Source of the DNA: Candidatus Ulvibacter alkanivorans
GTDB lineage: Bacteria; Bacteroidota; Bacteroidia; Flavobacteriales; Flavobacteriaceae
Assembly: GCF_003333325.1 (NCBI RefSeq)
Contig: NZ_QOLC01000098.1
Location: forward strand, 1 to 64,000
Reading direction: 5' to 3'
Length of the DNA: 64,000 bases
In this document: positions 9,509 through 19,410 of the stretch, one piece after another
How the letters are laid out: the number at the start of each line of letters is the position of its first letter
Numbering within the stretch: position 1 is the first letter of the stretch
Notes under the pieces: model-generated
What the model saw: only the letters and a program-made list of their open reading frames with translations
What the model was told of the DNA's origin: nothing
Databases searched by the model: none
Program-made: the position numbers and the translations under genes

Positions 9509-10435
9509 CTATATGCTTAACAATCCATTGGTTTTACTTACCCCTTCAGCACTTTCTTTCATGTGTTCTTTTTCGGCATCGTTTAACTCGATCGCTACGA
9601 TCTTTTCTATACCGTTGCGTCCAAGTACTACAGGCACTCCAATACAAATATCGTTTAAGCCGTATTCACCCTCTAACATCGTTGAACAAGGAAATATTTT
9701 CTTTTGGTCGCAAGCGATAGCTTGCACTAAACCTGATACTGCTGCTCCGGGTGCGTACCATGCCGATGTTCCTAACAATTTCGTAAGCGTTGCACCTCCA
9801 ACTTTGGTATCTTCTTTTACTTGAGATAAACGCTCTTCGGAAATAAACTCGGTAACAGGCACACTGTTACGAGTCGCCAATCGTGTTAGGGGTACCATAC
9901 CTTTATCGCTATGTCCACCAATCACCATACCGTCAACATCACTTATTGGCGCTTCTAAGGCTTCTGCCAAACGGTATTTAAAACGAGCACTATCTAGCGC
10001 GCCGCCCATTCCAATGATTCTGTGCTTCGGAAGATCGGTTGTTTTGTGCACCAGATACGTCATGGTATCCATAGGATTACTCACGACTATGATGATTGTA
10101 TCGGGTGAATTTTTAACCAAGTTAGAAGACACTTCTTTTACAATTCCGGCATTAATACCAATGAGCTCTTCACGTGTCATTCCTGGTTTTCTTGGAATTC
10201 CACTAGTGATTACGCAAATGTCGCTGTTTGCCGTTTTCGAATAGTCTCCAGTAGTTCCAACTATACGCGTATCGAAACCATTTAACGAAGCAGTTTGCAT
10301 TAAGTCCATCGCCTTTCCTTCAGCATATCCTTCTTTAATGTCCAGTAACACTACTTCACTTGCAAAATTTTTAATAGCAATGTACTCGGCGCAACTTGCA
10401 CCTACAGCACCTGCTCCTACTACGGTAATTTTCAT
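9509..10435 (-). CDS. mdh: Malate dehydrogenase (NAD-dependent)
   Basis: TCA-cycle enzyme interconverting malate and oxaloacetate; 308 residues, of the LDH-like MDH type. The N-terminal VGAGAVGASCAEY is the Rossmann dinucleotide loop. The substrate loop GIPRKPGMTREELIGIN, the VVSNPMDTMTYL segment and the catalytic His in VIGGHSDKGMVPL are present. It has its own -7 element (10471-10478) and its own terminator, so it is probably transcribed alone. Confidence 0.95.
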   Translation of the reverse strand: MKITVVGAGAVGASCAEYIAIKNFASEVVLLDIKEGYAEGKAMDLMQTASLNGFDTRIVGTTGDYSKTANSDICVITSGIPRKPGMTREELIGINAGIVKEVSSNLVKNSPDTIIIVVSNPMDTMTYLVHKTTDLPKHRIIGMGGALDSARFKYRLAEALEAPISDVDGMVIGGHSDKGMVPLTRLATRNSVPVTEFISEERLSQVKEDTKVGGATLTKLLGTSAWYAPGAAVSGLVQAIACDQKKIFPCSTMLEGEYGLNDICIGVPVVLGRNGIEKIVAIELNDAEKEHMKESAEGVSKTNGLLSI

Positions 10436-10470
10436 TATATCTATTTTTGAATGATTAATTTTTCGAGTTG

Positions 10471-10478
10471 CAAAAATA
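10471..10478 (-). promoter_or_regulatory. Probable -7 element (TATTTTTG) of mdh
   Basis: On the minus strand TATTTTTG matches TAnnTTTG, 36 nt upstream of the mdh ATG. A -33 TTG at the right distance was not found. Confidence 0.45.
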
Positions 10479-10513
10479 CAATTATATGCATTAATTATAT
10501 GCTAATTAGCCTA

Positions 10514-11530
10514 TTAAATTCCGAAATGGACGCCCAACGAAATATTGTCGTACTCGGCTAAATTGTAATCGGCGTGCATTCCGAAGAAACCCAACGTAAG
10601 CTTTGCGCCCACGGTTCCTCTAACTCCGGATATCTTATTTCGAATTGAAAACGGATCGTTAAATTCATTGGTAGTTTCAAACAGCGGTACTCCTGCACGA
10701 ACGCGATAGGTTCCCAGTACATCAAAATCGGAAGTACCGGCCACGTACCCAATTCCACCATAGAAGTTTATAACCGGTAATTTTGTCGAGGCTTGTAATT
10801 GGAGCAAATAACTGTTTTGTCGCACATCGAACTGCTGATTTTCACCTTCTATAATCATATCGTCTGTAAAGTCGTAATTCGCAGTCAGGTTGGTATAGGC
10901 GACCACTCCTGCGATCGCTACCGGAAAGACCGATTCGGCAGGCAACCATTCAGTAAATTCCACTTTTAGTCCAACACCAAATAATCCAGTCTTTACATCT
11001 TCCTGTTCTATCTTCGGAAAGTACCTTACTTTAACTTCAGTTGCTTTAAACAAGCCTAATCTCGCTTGCAAGAAAGCCGAAGGAAGCGCATTCACATTTA
11101 CTGAAGCTAACCCCTGTGGTAAGACAAATTCAACTTCTTCATTGAACACTCCATTATTTACTTCAGAAAACACTACAATATCCGGGTCATTTTCGCCAAA
11201 GGCGGTAGCCACTTCCTTACTATTGCTACCATCGCGAAACTGTAAATTGTTATAATCGGCCGTGTTTAAGGTGAAGGATCGTTGCGAGTCGTTGATAAGG
11301 GTTGCATTACCAATTATTGAAAATTCAAATTTGAGTGGTTTCTTAACTTGTGCCGACTGTACCCAGCCATTGGCTGTGTTATACATCATTCCTTCGGCTG
11401 CCGGTGAAATATACGCTGTAGAAAAGCGCTTGGCATCTTCCACACCTGCTGCCAAGAGATCTTCAAGGTTTTCTTGGGCGGTTAATGGTAGCACTACGGC
11501 TGCCATTAAAAATAAAGATATCTTCTTCAT
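10514..11530 (-). CDS. DUF6588 family outer-membrane beta-barrel protein
   Basis: A protein of 338 residues with a cleavable signal peptide (MKKISLFLMAAVVLPLTAQ). The mature part is full of alternating-hydrophobicity strands (LKFEFSIIGNATLI, VKVRYFPKIE, FYGGIGYVAGTSDF, GAKLTLGFFGMHADYNL) ending in LGVHFGI with a terminal aromatic-hydrophobic pattern, as expected of an outer-membrane barrel. It resembles the uncharacterised DUF6588 family. The function is unknown. It lies between the terminators of gyrB and mdh and is probably its own unit. Confidence 0.8.
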   Translation of the reverse strand: MKKISLFLMAAVVLPLTAQENLEDLLAAGVEDAKRFSTAYISPAAEGMMYNTANGWVQSAQVKKPLKFEFSIIGNATLINDSQRSFTLNTADYNNLQFRDGSNSKEVATAFGENDPDIVVFSEVNNGVFNEEVEFVLPQGLASVNVNALPSAFLQARLGLFKATEVKVRYFPKIEQEDVKTGLFGVGLKVEFTEWLPAESVFPVAIAGVVAYTNLTANYDFTDDMIIEGENQQFDVRQNSYLLQLQASTKLPVINFYGGIGYVAGTSDFDVLGTYRVRAGVPLFETTNEFNDPFSIRNKISGVRGTVGAKLTLGFFGMHADYNLAEYDNISLGVHFGI

Positions 11531-11553
11531 GGGTCAATTTTTAAGGACAAAAT

Positions 11554-11584
11554 AAAAAACCCGCAACGACTGTTGCGGGTTTTT
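11554..11584 (-). terminator. Intrinsic terminator after gyrB
   Basis: The perfect 8-bp stem CCCGCAAC (11560-11567) / GTTGCGGG (11572-11579) with loop GACT is flanked by A and T runs. It lies just beyond the gyrB stop on the minus strand. Confidence 0.85.
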
Positions 11585-11606
11585 ATATAATATTTAACGA
11601 ATAATC

Positions 11607-13565
<1,959 letters not shown>

Positions 13566-13583
13566 CTATAATTTCGTAACGAA

Positions 13584-13591
13584 CAAATATA
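13584..13591 (-). promoter_or_regulatory. Probable -7 element (TATATTTG) of gyrB
   Basis: Minus-strand TATATTTG ends 37 nt upstream of the gyrB ATG and fits TAnnTTTG. No convincing -33 TTG was seen. Confidence 0.5.
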
Positions 13592-13774
13592 ACAAAACCC
13601 CTTATAAAATATAGGGTTTCGGCATTTTATAGCTGTGAAGTTATTAACAAATTTTTGTGAAAAAAATTAGGTTTTAACTCGTACTTTCGAGATTCAGTAT
13701 TCCCTTGTAAGAATAATACACTAAACGCGACCATTAATTCGTTAGTTAAGCACAATTAAGCTAAAAAATACGCT

Positions 13775-14320
13775 ATGAAAACAGTATATACTTGTATTGC
13801 AATCACCCTTACCATTCTATTATCAACCGATGCAACCTTGGCACAATCCTTCCCTACCATGGATGCAAGTCCGATGGACCTCGCGATGGCTCGAGCCGAC
13901 AGAAACACACCTCCGGTAGCTCGTGTCATTTATAGTAGACCTTCAAAAAAAGGCCGCGAGATCTTTGGCGAATTAGTTCCTTACGATCAAGTATGGCGCA
14001 CCGGTGCCAATGAAGCCACCGAACTCACTTTATACAAGCCAATGCTATTTGGCGACACCAAACTTGATCCCGGTACGTATACACTTTATACCATTCCGAA
14101 GAAAGATGAATGGGTTATAATCATAAATGGAGATACTAATGTATGGGGAAGCTACTCCTATAAAAAAGAAAAAGACATTGCACGCATGACGGTAGAAACT
14201 CGAAATGCAGCAGCACCTACCGAATCCTTATCGATGGTGTTTCGTCCCGAGAACGATGGCACCACGCTCATGATAGGATGGGACTCTACCTATGTAGAAA
14301 TCCCTTTTAAAAGCATTTAA
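13775..14320 (+). CDS. DUF2911 domain secreted protein
   Basis: A protein of 181 residues with an N-terminal signal peptide (cleavage probably after TDATLAQS). The rest is a DUF2911 domain: ARVIYSRPSKKGREIFGELVPY, VWRTGANEATELTLYK, LDPGTYTLYTIPKKDEWVIIIN. DUF2911 proteins are common, uncharacterised periplasmic or exported proteins of Bacteroidota. It stands alone, divergent from gyrB, and ends at a hairpin shared with queE. Confidence 0.88.
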   Translation: MKTVYTCIAITLTILLSTDATLAQSFPTMDASPMDLAMARADRNTPPVARVIYSRPSKKGREIFGELVPYDQVWRTGANEATELTLYKPMLFGDTKLDPGTYTLYTIPKKDEWVIIINGDTNVWGSYSYKKEKDIARMTVETRNAAAPTESLSMVFRPENDGTTLMIGWDSTYVEIPFKSI

Positions 14321-14345
14321 GCTCTTAAACATCGCAAGACTAAAT

Positions 14346-14375
14346 GGAAAAAGATGCTAAAAAGCATCTTTTTTT
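14346..14375. terminator. Bidirectional terminator between DUF2911 gene and queE
   Basis: The stem AAGATGCT (14351-14358) / AGCATCTT (14363-14370) has an AAAA loop, preceded by A-rich sequence and followed by T7. It overlaps the very end of queE, which converges on it. Confidence 0.8.
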
Positions 14376-15003
14376 ATGGGATATTCAGGTATTTATGGGT
14401 TTGTAACGAAACTTTCCACTTTGGGTTTTTCATTACATATTCCACTATCTTCGGAATGACAGTTTCTCGTTTACTCCATTCCGGTTGTAAGTATAAGATG
14501 CAATCTTTATTTACCTTTTCTGCCTGCTCTTCGGCAAATCGAAAATCATCGTTGTTGTAGACGATCACCTTTAATTCATTGGCAACCGAATAGATCTCGG
14601 GTGTTGGCAGTTTTATTTTCTTTGGTGATAGACAGATCCAATCCCAAGTTCCGGTTAGCGGATATGCTCCCGAGGTTTCAATATGCACCTGCATTCCTTT
14701 GTCTTTCAACTTGGACGTAAGAGGGCCCATATCCCACGTTAATGGTTCACCGCCTGTAATTACAATTGTTTTTGAAGATGCCGCGGCATTAGCAACAATA
14801 GCATTGGTTTCGGTGGGTGGGTGTAACTTGGCATTCCAACTTTCTTTTACGTCGCACCAATGGCAACCCACATCACAACCTCCAATTCGAACAAAGTAAG
14901 CTGCAGTGCCTTTATGATATCCTTCTCCCTGAATAGTGTAGAATTCTTCCATTAAAGGAAGCATCTCACCTTTATCCACCAACGTTTCAATCTCTTTTTG
15001 CAT
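14374..15003 (-). CDS. queE: 7-carboxy-7-deazaguanine synthase (radical SAM)
   Basis: Radical SAM enzyme making 7-carboxy-7-deazaguanine, the ring-contraction step of queuosine biosynthesis; 209 residues. The iron-sulfur cluster motif is GGCDVGCHWCD (CX3CX2C) near residue 44. EEFYTIQGEG at the N-terminus is the QueE signature, and ITGGEPLTW is the SAM-binding GGE motif. The C-terminal ILYLQPEWSK...LQTHKYLNIP is typical. No other que genes are in the window. Confidence 0.94.
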   Translation of the reverse strand: MQKEIETLVDKGEMLPLMEEFYTIQGEGYHKGTAAYFVRIGGCDVGCHWCDVKESWNAKLHPPTETNAIVANAAASSKTIVITGGEPLTWDMGPLTSKLKDKGMQVHIETSGAYPLTGTWDWICLSPKKIKLPTPEIYSVANELKVIVYNNDDFRFAEEQAEKVNKDCILYLQPEWSKRETVIPKIVEYVMKNPKWKVSLQTHKYLNIP

Positions 15004-15056
15004 AGCTGCAAAAATACAATAATTAAGTAAGTGCTGCCGTGTTCTTTTCGCTTAAT

Positions 15057-15563
15057 CTACTTAGAACGTATCGCCATTACTTCGATCTCGATCTTAGCTC
15101 CTTTTGCTAGTCCTTTAGCAGCAAAAGTAGTGCGCGCGGGTCGTTGGGGGAAATAGGTTGTATAAATCGCATTGAAGGCTTCAAAATCGGTGATACTTTC
15201 TAAGATCACAGTAGCCTTGACCACATCTCGCATGTCGAGATTGTGCTGCTGAAGCACCGACTTGATATTCTCTAAGGTTTGTCTGGTCTCTGCTTCTATG
15301 CCTCCAGTCACCAATTCTCTGGTGCTGTGATCCATACCAATTTGTCCCGATAATAGATACAGCTCCCCTATTTGAACCACATCACTAAAGGGCGCCGATT
15401 GCTTTCTCGGCTCGTGCGATCTATGAAAAATTGGTGTCTTAACAGCTGTACTATCTAGTTTATTTACTTCGGAAGCTGTTTCGGTAGTAGTAACAGTGTC
15501 GGTACAACAAATGCTTCCGAAGCAGAAAATAAAGATTACCAGGATTTTAATGAATGGTGCCAT
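15057..15563 (-). CDS. RidA-family protein with export signal
   Basis: A protein of 168 residues made of a hydrophobic leader (MAPFIKILVIFIFCFGS, with Cys19/Cys20 as possible lipidation sites), a linker of about 35 residues, and a complete YjgF/RidA domain: QIGELYLLSGQIG, GIEAETRQTLENIKSVL, VVKATVILESITDF, FPQRPARTTFAA. The Arg of PARTTF is the residue that binds carboxylates in 2-iminobutanoate deaminases. Classical RidA is about 130 residues and cytoplasmic, so an exported form is less usual. The lipobox is not canonical, so it may be a plain secreted protein instead. Confidence 0.85.
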   Translation of the reverse strand: MAPFIKILVIFIFCFGSICCTDTVTTTETASEVNKLDSTAVKTPIFHRSHEPRKQSAPFSDVVQIGELYLLSGQIGMDHSTRELVTGGIEAETRQTLENIKSVLQQHNLDMRDVVKATVILESITDFEAFNAIYTTYFPQRPARTTFAAKGLAKGAKIEIEVMAIRSK

Positions 15564-15654
15564 AAGAGATCGCCTTTAAGAGAATTACGATTTTAAAGTA
15601 CGGAATATTTCAGTAGCATTATTACAATTGTTATTTTTAGCAAAAATTTAAACG

Positions 15655-17187
15655 ATGGCAGACACCCAGGCTTTTTTCGATCATATCACTTCGGGAAACA
15701 CATTTAAAGGAGATTCTATTACCCTAGGAGCCGCTATGTTAGATGGAGAAACCATAACCGACGCGCTGGTAAAAGTTCCATTGAAAACGTTAAATCGACA
15801 CGGTCTAATTGCAGGGGCCACCGGGACGGGGAAGACAAAGACCTTACAAGTTTTGGCCGAAAACCTTTCAGAAAAAGGTGTTCCTGTGCTATTAATGGAT
15901 ATGAAAGGCGACTTGAGTGGGATCGCCCAACCCAGTCCGGGGCATCCGAAGATCGATGAGCGTCATGAAAAAATTGGAATTCCGTTTGAAGCCAAAAAAT
16001 TTCCGGTAGAAATCCTAACACTTTCAGAACAGAACGGTGTACGATTGCGAGCAACGGTTAGTGAATTTGGGCCGGTATTGCTATCGCGAATCTTAAATGT
16101 GAGTGAAACCCAAGCCGGCATTATCTCTGTCATCTTTAAATATTGTGACGATAACAAGCTTCCGTTATTGGACCTAAAAGATTTTAAAAAAGTATTACAG
16201 TATTCCACAAATGAAGGGAAAGCAGCCATAGCGAAAGAATACGGTCGCATCTCTCCTGCTTCCACAGGTGCTATTCTTAGAAGAGTGGTAGAATTAGAAC
16301 AACAAGGAGGTGATCTTTTCTTTGGCGAGAAGTCGTTCGATACAGACGACTTGCTTCGCGTAAATGATGAGGGAATGGGATATATTAATATTGTACGCCT
16401 TACCGATATTCAAGATCGACCAAAATTGTTCTCCACTTTCATGCTATCCTTGTTAGCCGAGATCTATACCACCTTTCCCGAACAAGGGGACAGCGGCCGA
16501 CCCGAGCTAGTCATCTTTATAGACGAGGCCCACCTAATATTTAAGGAAGCCAGCGATGCATTGCTCGACCAAATTGAAAGTATCGTAAAATTAATTCGTT
16601 CTAAAGGTGTGGGGCTCTATTTCGTGACTCAAAACCCTACCGATGTGCCGGACGAGGTACTAAGTCAGTTAGGATTAAAAGTTCAGCATGCGTTACGTGC
16701 GTTTACTGCCAAGGATCGAAAAGCCATTAAGCTTACCGCAGAAAATTATCCGTTATCCGATTATTATAAGACGTCAGAAGTATTAACTTCGCTCGGAATT
16801 GGAGAAGCGTTGATTACTGCCTTAAATGAAAAAGGAATTCCAACACCACTTGCGGCTACTATGTTGCGAGCGCCTATGAGCAGGATGGATGTATTAGAAG
16901 ACAAGGAACTTACCGAGCTTATTGATACCTCCAAACTTGCAAACAAATACAATGAAAACATAGATCGTGAAAGCGCCTATGAATTGTTAACCGAAAAAAT
17001 TGAAACAGCCGAAAAAGAAGAAGCAATACAAAAAGCAAAAGAAGAAAAAGAGGCCGTAAAACAGAGTAGCTCAAGAAGAACTACATCGAGAAGACGAAGA
17101 AGCAAACAGAATCCGTTTGTTAAAGCCTTATCCAGTCCAACGGTAATACGGAGTGTACTGGGCATTTTAACCAAATTAATGCGATAA
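15655..17187 (+). CDS. HerA-like helicase / DUF853 (YjgR-type) ATPase
   Basis: P-loop ATPase of 510 residues in the HerA/FtsK superfamily, DUF853 type. Walker A is GATGTGKT at residues 54-61 and Walker B is LVIFIDEAHLIF at about residues 284-295; VTQNPTDVPDEVLSQLG follows as a sensor region. The end is strongly basic (SSRRTTSRRRRSK), which may contact nucleic acid. Unlike bacterial HerA defence systems, no NurA or SIR2 neighbour is present. The gene starts after a spacer that is divergent from the RidA gene, and a lipoprotein gene follows after 8 nt. Confidence 0.88.
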   Translation: MADTQAFFDHITSGNTFKGDSITLGAAMLDGETITDALVKVPLKTLNRHGLIAGATGTGKTKTLQVLAENLSEKGVPVLLMDMKGDLSGIAQPSPGHPKIDERHEKIGIPFEAKKFPVEILTLSEQNGVRLRATVSEFGPVLLSRILNVSETQAGIISVIFKYCDDNKLPLLDLKDFKKVLQYSTNEGKAAIAKEYGRISPASTGAILRRVVELEQQGGDLFFGEKSFDTDDLLRVNDEGMGYINIVRLTDIQDRPKLFSTFMLSLLAEIYTTFPEQGDSGRPELVIFIDEAHLIFKEASDALLDQIESIVKLIRSKGVGLYFVTQNPTDVPDEVLSQLGLKVQHALRAFTAKDRKAIKLTAENYPLSDYYKTSEVLTSLGIGEALITALNEKGIPTPLAATMLRAPMSRMDVLEDKELTELIDTSKLANKYNENIDRESAYELLTEKIETAEKEEAIQKAKEEKEAVKQSSSRRTTSRRRRSKQNPFVKALSSPTVIRSVLGILTKLMR

Positions 17188-17195
17188 TAACAATT

Positions 17196-17762
17196 ATGAA
17201 AAAAACAATAGTACTAGGTGCGATTACCGCACTACTTTTTACCCAATGTGGTACCGATAGCGACCCATACCTAATTACAGATTCAAGTATTGGACCGCTC
17301 ACCAAAAAAGTTCAAATGAAACAGATCGACTCCATCTATGCAGAAGATTCAATCGTAAAATTGAATCCGATCGAAAATGCACTTGGCACTCAAGGTGAAG
17401 TGGAGATCTATGAAAAAGGAGGAAACAAACTGTTGCTTTTATCTCCAGAGGATGAAAGTGATCCCAATGCACTAATTACTAATATTCAAGTTTTTGATGA
17501 ACGTTATAAAACTGAAAAAGGGTTGCATTTAGGCAGTACCTTTAAAGATGTAAAAGCGAATTATACAATAGACGGTGTTGAATCCACGATCAACTCTATT
17601 GTAGTGTTCTTAAAAGACAGCAACATCTACCTAACCATATCTAAAAAAGAATTGCCCGAAAACCTAAGATACGACCCGAGCGCAACAATTGAAGCCACTC
17701 AAATTCCCGATGATGCCACATTCAAGTATTTTATGATTGGTTGGGATCAAGAGCTAGAGTAA
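17196..17762 (+). CDS. Lipoprotein of unknown function
   Basis: A protein of 188 residues with a lipoprotein signal peptide (MKKTIVLGAITALLF, lipid Cys at 18, LFTQC). The mature part is mixed alpha/beta with IYEKGGNKLLLLSP, LITNIQVFDERYKTEKGLHLGSTFKDVKANYTI, then SIVVFLKDSNIYLTISKKEL. The segment that starts KTEKGLHLGS and runs into a strand resembles periplasmic proteins that compare a measured with a reference state, but I cannot assign a family. It is 8 nt downstream of the HerA-like gene and probably co-transcribed. Confidence 0.8.
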   Translation: MKKTIVLGAITALLFTQCGTDSDPYLITDSSIGPLTKKVQMKQIDSIYAEDSIVKLNPIENALGTQGEVEIYEKGGNKLLLLSPEDESDPNALITNIQVFDERYKTEKGLHLGSTFKDVKANYTIDGVESTINSIVVFLKDSNIYLTISKKELPENLRYDPSATIEATQIPDDATFKYFMIGWDQELE

Positions 17763-17789
17763 TCTTATTCTCACATATTAATACATTGT

Positions 17790-17825
17790 AGATCCCGCCA
17801 TAGTGCGGGATTTATAATTTTATCA
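17790..17825 (+). terminator. Probable terminator after the 17196 lipoprotein gene
   Basis: The perfect 7-bp stem ATCCCGC (17792-17798) / GCGGGAT (17805-17811) has a 6-nt loop and is followed by a broken T-rich stretch. The U-tract is imperfect. Confidence 0.6.
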
Positions 17826-17867
17826 AAAAACTGTATCAAGGTTTTGTTAAGTGTCTCAGGATATTGA

Positions 17868-17890
17868 ACCCTATCATTTAATTTTAGGGT
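17868..17890. promoter_or_regulatory. Inverted repeat upstream of the small membrane protein
   Basis: ACCCTA (17868-17873) and TAGGGT (17885-17890) form a 6-bp dyad with an 11-nt A/T-rich centre, 26 nt before the ATG at 17916. It could be an operator or a short hairpin. This is a sequence observation only. Confidence 0.3.
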
Positions 17891-17915
17891 ACTAACAACA
17901 CTAAAAACCAGTATT

Positions 17916-18113
17916 ATGATAAAGATCTTAGGGTTTATTTTAACGATTGGAGGCGCCATCGCCTTAATTATGGGCGTATTAGGAGCCTTTGGTAGTTTTG
18001 AAATAGGATTAAGCCCATGGGCTTTAATAATTTTAGGGGTTGTGTTCTTTTTTGCAGGAATCGGCCTTCTAAAATACCGCAAAGACACAGATACAGCCGA
18101 ATCTGACGGCTAA
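17916..18113 (+). CDS. Small two-helix membrane protein
   Basis: A protein of 65 residues with two hydrophobic helices (ILGFILTIGGAIALIMGVLG and WALIILGVVFFFAGIGLL), a short Gly-Ser turn and a charged tail YRKDTDTAESDG. It looks like a small stress or envelope protein of the kind often unannotated in flavobacteria. It is followed after 22 nt by a Rho-N/SAP-like small protein gene. The function is unknown. Confidence 0.65.
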   Translation: MIKILGFILTIGGAIALIMGVLGAFGSFEIGLSPWALIILGVVFFFAGIGLLKYRKDTDTAESDG

Positions 18114-18135
18114 ATTAAACACAAAAATTACTATT

Positions 18136-18375
18136 ATGCCAGATCCAAGAATAAAAAATGAATCGCAATACGAAGCTCTTAGAGACAAAGGATATAGCAA
18201 AGAGAAGGCAGCTAGAATCGCCAATACTCCAGATTCCGGCAAAAAAGGAGGGACAGCTCCACCTTATGAAGAGTGGACCAAAGAGGAACTATACGAACAA
18301 GCAAAAAATGTTGGTATAGACGGTCGTTCTAGCATGAATAAGGATGAGCTTATTTCTGCACTGCGATCCAACTAA
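18136..18375 (+). CDS. DUF7218 / Rho N-terminal-like small protein
   Basis: A protein of 79 residues. The N-terminus MPDPRIKNESQYEALRDKGYSKEKAARIAN, followed by a GKKGG linker, matches a widespread short family (DUF7218). Residues 47-78 (WTKEELYEQAKNVGIDG, then MNKDELISALR) form a helix-extended-helix resembling the Rho N-terminal/SAP fold, which can bind nucleic acid. It probably forms an operon with the preceding small membrane protein. The role is not established. Confidence 0.8.
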   Translation: MPDPRIKNESQYEALRDKGYSKEKAARIANTPDSGKKGGTAPPYEEWTKEELYEQAKNVGIDGRSSMNKDELISALRSN

Positions 18376-18405
18376 TGATTCAAAGAAAAGCTATCATGCG
18401 AACAA

Positions 18406-18427
18406 CCGTTAATTTTTTAATTAGCGG
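18406..18427. promoter_or_regulatory. Hairpin between DUF7218 gene and SnoaL-like gene
   Basis: CCGTTAATT (18406-18414) pairs with AATTAGCGG (18419-18427) with one G-T wobble and a TTTT loop. There is no T-run after it, so it is a weak terminator at best and may be a regulatory site. The next gene starts at 18462. Confidence 0.3.
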
Positions 18428-18461
18428 AATAGTAGTATCTTAATTTTCCAAACCAACCAAA

Positions 18462-19400
18462 ATGAAAATACTAACAGTGTTCGTGTTAGCTTCCAGCTTG
18501 TTGTGCGCACAAGAGTATGTAAAATATGAACCTAATACCGAGCATCCCTTCGGAACGTTAAATCCGAAAGCACCAAAACAAGTAGCCGATTTTGCCCCCT
18601 TAATTGGGGTTTGTGATTGCATCTCTACAGCACGAAAGCCCGATCAAACTTGGGGAGAACCTCAAAAAATGACATGGACCTTCAAGTATATCATGAACGG
18701 TCATGCGGTTCAGGATGAAACACTAAAAGAAGATGGAAGCCATTCTGGAAGCATTAGACAGTTTAATGCCGATAGCAGTAAATGGTATGTTCACTATTAC
18801 TCCAACACCGGGAATACGCCTTCCCTTCCTACTTGGGAAGGAACAAAACGCGGTGACAGCATTGTCCTTTATCGAGAACAAAAAGCGCCTAATGGCACCG
18901 ATGGATACTACCGACTCACTTTCAACGACATTAGCGAGAACGGCTTCAATTGGATCGGGGAATGGGTTGATCTAGGAGAGGGCTTCAGTTACCCCACTTG
19001 GAAAATAAATTGTACCAAGCGCACATCAGATTCAGATAAAATGGAGATTATGAAAAAAGCAACGGCTTTTTCCGAAGCATATCTTCGGAAAGATGCCAAT
19101 GCTATTGCAAGCTTCTACACGAGCGACGCTAAAATCTTTCCAAACAACACTGACATTATTACCGGAACCGCCGCAATTGAAGCACGATGGACCCTACCTG
19201 AACACACGACACCCATCGCTCATACGTTTACCGCCAAAGAAATTACAATTATTGATAATTATGCCTATGACTATGGCTATTACGAAGGCAGTAACCGATC
19301 TACAGGTGAGGAGAAATCATTTAAAGGAAAATACGTTGTTATTTGGAAAAAGGTGGATGGCGATTGGAAAATATATCTCGACATTTGGAACTCATTATAA
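18462..19400 (+). CDS. Secreted DUF1579-like / SnoaL-like (DUF4440) two-domain protein
   Basis: A protein of 312 residues with a signal peptide (MKILTVFVLASSLLCAQ). Residues 40-185 look like a DUF1579-type beta domain (FAPLIGVCDC, WTFKYIMNGHAVQDETL, GSIRQFNADSSKWYVHYYS). Residues 195-312 are an NTF2/SnoaL-like DUF4440 domain (FSEAYLRKDANAIASFYTSDAKIFPNN, KGKYVVIWKKVDGDWKIYLDIWNS). Each domain usually occurs as a separate protein. It heads a forward run of closely spaced genes to 22568. The substrate is unknown. Confidence 0.8.
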   Translation: MKILTVFVLASSLLCAQEYVKYEPNTEHPFGTLNPKAPKQVADFAPLIGVCDCISTARKPDQTWGEPQKMTWTFKYIMNGHAVQDETLKEDGSHSGSIRQFNADSSKWYVHYYSNTGNTPSLPTWEGTKRGDSIVLYREQKAPNGTDGYYRLTFNDISENGFNWIGEWVDLGEGFSYPTWKINCTKRTSDSDKMEIMKKATAFSEAYLRKDANAIASFYTSDAKIFPNNTDIITGTAAIEARWTLPEHTTPIAHTFTAKEITIIDNYAYDYGYYEGSNRSTGEEKSFKGKYVVIWKKVDGDWKIYLDIWNSL

Positions 19401-19410
19401 AACACAAATT

